64,000 nt of DNA from Asterias rubens (taxonomy: Eukaryota > Echinodermata > Asteroidea > Forcipulatida > Asteriidae), in assembly GCF_902459465.1 (NCBI RefSeq), contig NC_047065.1, positions 1,546,309 to 1,610,308 on the forward strand. Direction: 5' to 3'. Under the pieces are notes generated by a model. It was not told the DNA's origin. It was given only the letters and a program-made list of their open reading frames with translations, and searched no databases. Made by a program: the position numbers and the translations under genes. This document shows, piece after piece, positions 62,101-64,000 of the stretch (positions are counted from its first letter, which is position 1; each line of letters begins with the position of its first letter).

Positions 62101-62980
62101 CAAAGGTTTTTTTTGCTGATAGGAAACTCTCTTTTCCCCAAGAGAAGAAAAAGGAGTAGCCCATACATGTGTCGCAGGGCTGGAAATTAACACATGCCAG
62201 TGATTTTAGTGTCAGGCCAGTCAACTGAGGACCGAACAAGCTTGATGGTCTTGCGTTTTTTAAATTGAATAACACCCGACTCACTTTGTAATATCCGTGT
62301 GAAAAAATGCTGGCTATGAATCTGATTAATACCTTTCTAAAACTGTCGAGTGTCTACAAGTAGGATATCGTGGCCGAGCGAATAAGAGCACTGAACTCAA
62401 GCTCTGGTGCTTCTGTTCAGCATAGTGTGGGTTCGAATCCCGGTTCAGACACTTGTGTCCCTATAATTCAGGGGTAAATGGGTACCTGTGAGGGCAGAGA
62501 TGGTTCTTGTGATTGATTTAGCCAAGTAGCGCATATTAATGTTGCACAAGGCTGTATACTCCCCAGCTGAGATGGGTTAAGGAGTGAATTAAGGTCTAGT
62601 GACCAGGGGTAATGATGTGAAGCGCTATATGAAAATGAGGTTTTTTTTAACGGGTTATTAAGTATTCTTTCCCATAAAACAAATGTGATAGATTTTCTCT
62701 TATGTTTGTTTGTTTTTTTGGGTTCCGGACATGTGAGAATACGTCTCCAGTCAATTTTACTTTGTTCAAACCTAAATTTTTGTATTTACTTCTACTTTGG
62801 CAGCAACTGGCTAAAATCCAAAATAAAAGCAAACTGACGAGGGGAGAGTTGGAGCAGTACAAGAAAACTTTTGGTGATCTGAAGCTAAACCGCAACGGAA
62901 GCAGCTCGGAGACGGACAACGATTCTTCACCTCTGAAGACAGTCAAGGAGAACCTTGACCCAAGATTGATGACATTGTGA
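44119..62980 (+). CDS. KIF15: Kinesin-12 KIF15 (Hklp2-type mitotic kinesin), about 34 exons
   Basis: Exons: 44119-44131, 45436-45529 (uncertain), 45825-45996, 46369-46445, 46725-46762, 46908-47008, 47868-48047, 48183-48284, 48729-48962, 49345-49403, 49904-49967, 50231-50351, 50806-50936, 51407-51565, 51968-52175, 52717-52853, 53276-53455, 54063-54281, 54376-54483, 55152-55245, 56052-56182, 56567-56761, 57320-57481, 57652-57738, 57928-58155, 58584-58700, 59072-59229, 59639-59729, 60003-60112, 60781-60906, 61179-61250, 61480-61573, 61904-62035, 62804-62980. Phases close: 1456 aa (human 1388). Motor at about 40-400: P-loop GQTGSGKT, switch I NRESSRSH, switch II DLAGSE, then [19 protein letters not shown]. 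The rest is long coiled coil with KIF15 landmarks [13 protein letters not shown] and [15 protein letters not shown]15 is a plus-end spindle motor that backs up Eg5. The N-terminal 35 residues are doubtful: the acceptor at 45435 lacks a pyrimidine tract, and the encoded hydrophobic stretch is unlike vertebrate KIF15. Confidence 0.96.
44735..44807. repeat. Perfect 27-bp-arm hairpin in KIF15 intron 1
   Basis: TAGTTGCGATAACGTAACCC and its continuation pair exactly with GGCAGGAGGGTTACGTTATC and its continuation across a 19-base loop. It resembles a very short foldback element or MITE. Confidence 0.85.
45274..46113. repeat. Right arm of the inverted duplication (native KIF15 location)
   Basis: Holds KIF15 exon 45825-45996 and the candidate exon ending at 45529; partner of 37946-38807. 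The inner boundary abuts a MITE fragment (CGACCCTAGCAGAGTCTTTC at about 45249-45268). This is taken as the original because the next motor exons follow in frame. Confidence 0.93.
47040..47240. repeat. Dispersed repeat shared with 41095-41265 and 58330-58470
   Basis: GGCATTGCATGGTGAGGTAT, GTTCTTAGAGAACTGTCTTG and GCGGAGTAGATTG are common to the copies; the third is inverted. KIF15 intron. Confidence 0.55.
47505..47700 (-). repeat. tRNA-derived SINE, family 1
   Basis: The minus strand carries TAGCTCAGTTGGTAGAGCG and GGTTGCAGGTTCAAGTC. The body GGGTGCCAGTCAGAAGCCTT follows in plus orientation. KIF15 intron before exon 47868. Confidence 0.7.
49030..49215. repeat. Palindromic MITE-like element, relative of 1894-2151
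   Basis: Begins CCAATTTCACGGCTCTGCGA and ends CTTGAAATTGGGCCC; AGAATGACTAGTAACGGGGA and TTCCCTGCTAACCC are shared with the first copy. KIF15 intron. Confidence 0.65.
49604..49698. repeat. Palindrome with TTCGGCTACAGCTTCGGCTA arms
   Basis: Arms 49604-49630 and 49671-49698 pair with a single mismatch around a 40-base loop containing GCGCGCGC. KIF15 intron. Confidence 0.8.
52185..52440. repeat. GCTTAGCA-family MITE remnants
   Basis: CCTGCTTAAGCTGCAAGTGA, CAGGATACCAGCCACAG, GGCTGGTAACCTTATTCTGG and AAAGCAGTTCTATGAAATTG follow the family order; a second partial copy starts at about 52365. KIF15 intron. Confidence 0.55.
52971..53031. repeat. Hairpin with 21-bp arms
   Basis: AAATGGTAAGGTGGCTCAC pairs perfectly with GTGAGCCACCTTACCATTT across an 18-base loop. 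KIF15 intron. Confidence 0.85.
53610..53800 (+). repeat. tRNA-derived SINE, family 2, copy 1
   Basis: CAGCAGAGTGTGGGTTCGAG (B-box-like GGTTCGAGTCC) follows a type II tRNA-like arm, then the body TCCTTAAGCAAGATTCTCTA. Relatives: 55755-55995 and 56400-56490 (minus), 61680-61880 (body only), 62355-62640 (plus). Confidence 0.65.
55375..55545 (-). repeat. tRNA-derived SINE, family 1
   Basis: GCGCTCTACCAACTGAGCTA in plus orientation is the reversed A-box region; the body GGTGCCAGTCAGAAGCCATT follows. KIF15 intron. Confidence 0.65.
55607..55735. repeat. TTAGGACTAG-rich palindromic element
   Basis: Same family as 36635-36800; the arms read GAGTTAGGACTAGTC and GACTAGTCCTCCTAACTC. KIF15 intron. Confidence 0.7.
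55755..55995 (-). repeat. tRNA-derived SINE, family 2, most complete copy
   Basis: Reverse strand: AGTGAGGGTTCGAGTCCCAG head, then GTGACTTTAAGCAAGACATT, TAAAGCTGTTGGTCCCGTGT and a 3' part reaching the GCGAACCCGTTCTC region. KIF15 intron. Confidence 0.7.
56843..57240. repeat. MITE family A, full-length copy in reverse
   Basis: Ends TTAAAGGCACTGGACACGTT and CCAATAGTGTCCCGTGCCTT; internal blocks match 12148-12523 in reverse order. KIF15 intron before exon 57320. Confidence 0.8.
58742..59000. repeat. MITE family A, partial copy
   Basis: AAAGGCAGTGGACACTATAA start, TAGTATAACACATTGTGAGA, ATCAAGCATCTGAAAG; the right terminus is missing. KIF15 intron before exon 59072. Confidence 0.75.
59230..59638 (+). 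other. U12-type AT-AC intron of KIF15
   Basis: The intron starts ATATCCTTTG (perfect U12 donor), ends CCCTCAC, and has TCCTTGAC at 59618-59625 with the likely branch A about 14 bases from the end. Splicing here joins GCA AC to G TTC AAG and keeps the coiled-coil frame ([13 protein letters not shown]). No GT-AG pair gives a better junction: reading on from 59229 meets a stop. Confidence 0.88.
60195..60400. repeat. GGGCCC/GCTTAGCA family MITE
   Basis: CTCAATTTCATAAAGCTGTT and TTTATAAAATTGGGCCCTGA ends; internal GCAACAGTGTAAACTTTATG and GTGCTTAGCAGG. KIF15 intron. Confidence 0.7.
62355..62640 (+). repeat. tRNA-derived SINE, family 2, copy near the KIF15 3' end
   Basis: CGTGGCCGAGCGAATAAGAG (A-box-like) and GTGTGGGTTCGAATCCCGGT (B-box-like), then a body ending AAGCGCTATATGAAAATGAGG. 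It lies in the last KIF15 intron. Confidence 0.75.
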
Positions 62981-63004
62981 GGATCGACGTCCACTGATTT
63001 TCAA

Positions 63005-63260
63005 TGGGTGCGTTCGATTAGCTTCCCTGGGTCGACCCCGGTCTGCCCCCAGTACGCTTGAAAAGCTTTGACGTCATTTCAGGGGCTCACCCGGGTCACC
63101 CCCAAATGTTCTGCTTGTGTAACAGGTCACTTGGGGCTGGCCCAAGGTGCATGACGACACCACGAGAGGGCGGGTGTGATCGCTCGATAAGCTCTTGTCA
63201 GGGGGCTCACCCGAATGAGCACCGCTGGGTCAACCCGGGGAAGCTAATCGAGCGCACCCA
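63005..63260. repeat. MITE, TGGGTGCGTTCGATTAGC family, copy 2 in the KIF15 3' UTR
   Basis: Inverted ends TGGGTGCGTTCGATTAGCTT and AAGCTAATCGAGCGCACCCA; close match to 5172-5405. It starts 25 bases after the KIF15 stop, before the first poly(A) signal, so it should be part of the mRNA and could fold into a stem. Confidence 0.85.
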
Positions 63261-63287
63261 ATGAACTTTCATTTTGTACAGAAGTGA

Positions 63288-63293
63288 AATAAA
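63288..63293 (+). terminator. Proximal polyadenylation signal of KIF15
   Basis: AATAAA about 310 bases after the stop codon. A second AATAAA lies at 63978-63983, so two 3' UTR lengths are possible. 63300-63970 is AT-rich with no gene. Confidence 0.6.
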
Positions 63294-64000
63294 GGTTTTC
63301 ATATATTTAGGAATCATTTAAAAAAACAAATTGAGGCACCTTCTTGGTTTGCTTTCTCCTAAAGCGATAAATTTCCAACAAAATAATTTAATTTGAAAGT
63401 AAATGTAGCAAGAGAGTATACTTGAGTACTTCCCCAAATTGGTCTCTTAAATCCTGAAACAGACTTTTTGGAACAGCTGTAAGTACTCCTAATTTTGTAC
63501 AATTTTGCAAGAACTGTAAACAAAATTCCCCTGAGGTAATAGTTCCCAGGATCAAAAAGAAATAGTTGTAATTGGTTTCAACATTAGATTGGTGCTCATC
63601 AAAATGAGATTTTTTTCATATGAATTTTCTTTTTGGAGACAGGGCTCTTCTTTATTTAATTTAATTGTATTCATTTTAGAAAAACAAATCATGGAATTTG
63701 TAAGTTAAAAACATCTTGAATTCCCTGTATGAAATAAATTGTTCACAAACATTATATTTAAAGATGTTTTAATCTAGTTTGAAATTAATAACAATGGATT
63801 TTGAGCATGTGCAGGGGTTACTCTTTCCCCAAATTGGGATGTTTTTTTCTTCAACTTTTAATTGTACAGAGAATGTGGTAGCTTAACAAATAATATTATA
63901 AGCGCTGGTGAATTTTCCCCACAATTTTGACTTTTTGTCTGGTTATTTTTGTTTGAAGTTCACTGCCATGTAAACTCAATAAAGATTATAATATAGGTTT

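Noticed and set aside
62380-62450. Type II tRNA-like sequence (Leu/Ser-like)
   Set aside because: Part of SINE family 2, repeated at several sites with a shared 3' body; not a standalone tRNA.

Overview
The window is animal nuclear DNA from a deuterostome, most probably an echinoderm and perhaps a sea star. Genes are split into many short exons with ordinary GT-AG introns. The proteins resemble vertebrate orthologues along their whole length. A TTAGGG-type array is present. The non-coding DNA is packed with short palindromic (MITE-like) elements and tRNA-derived SINEs of the kind I associate with sea star and other echinoderm assemblies. The species assignment is inference; no sequence search was run.

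Five complete protein-coding genes could be rebuilt exon by exon, with reading phase agreeing at every junction. (1) 460-6518, minus: a PIP4P (TMEM55) lysosomal phosphoinositide phosphatase-family protein, 8 exons, 267 aa. (2) 8809-12079, plus: an omega-class glutathione S-transferase, 5 exons, 235 aa. (3) 15266-35755, plus: TRAPPC8, 29 exons, about 1560 aa. (4) 41445-43641, minus: the KIAA1143 orthologue, 3 exons, 163 aa. (5) 44119-62980, plus: kinesin-12 KIF15, about 34 exons and 1456 aa, with an uncertain extreme N-terminus. KIAA1143 and KIF15 sit head to head across 477 bp, the same arrangement I recall in human. The other genes have no obvious shared pathway, although PIP4P and TRAPPC8 both act in endomembrane traffic.

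The striking structural feature is nested inverted duplication. The GST gene is enclosed by imperfect inverted arms of about 0.95 kb (7490-8446 and 13197-14128). KIAA1143 plus the shared promoter is enclosed by inverted arms of about 0.85 kb that are nearly identical (37946-38807 and 45274-46113). The second pair carries a duplicated, back-to-front copy of two early KIF15 exons. Dozens of smaller hairpin elements lie in introns and between genes, one with a clear 9-bp target-site duplication.

Other points of note are two U12-type introns (a textbook AT-AC intron in KIF15 and a GT-AG one in TRAPPC8), a tandem repeat that multiplies the 3' splice-site region of a TRAPPC8 exon, an interstitial telomere repeat inside a large hairpin, and regulatory motifs that fit gene function (MiT/TFE boxes at PIP4P, E2F/CHR-like motifs at KIF15). 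Apart from the inverted exon organisation, I found nothing that looks like an unknown multi-gene system.
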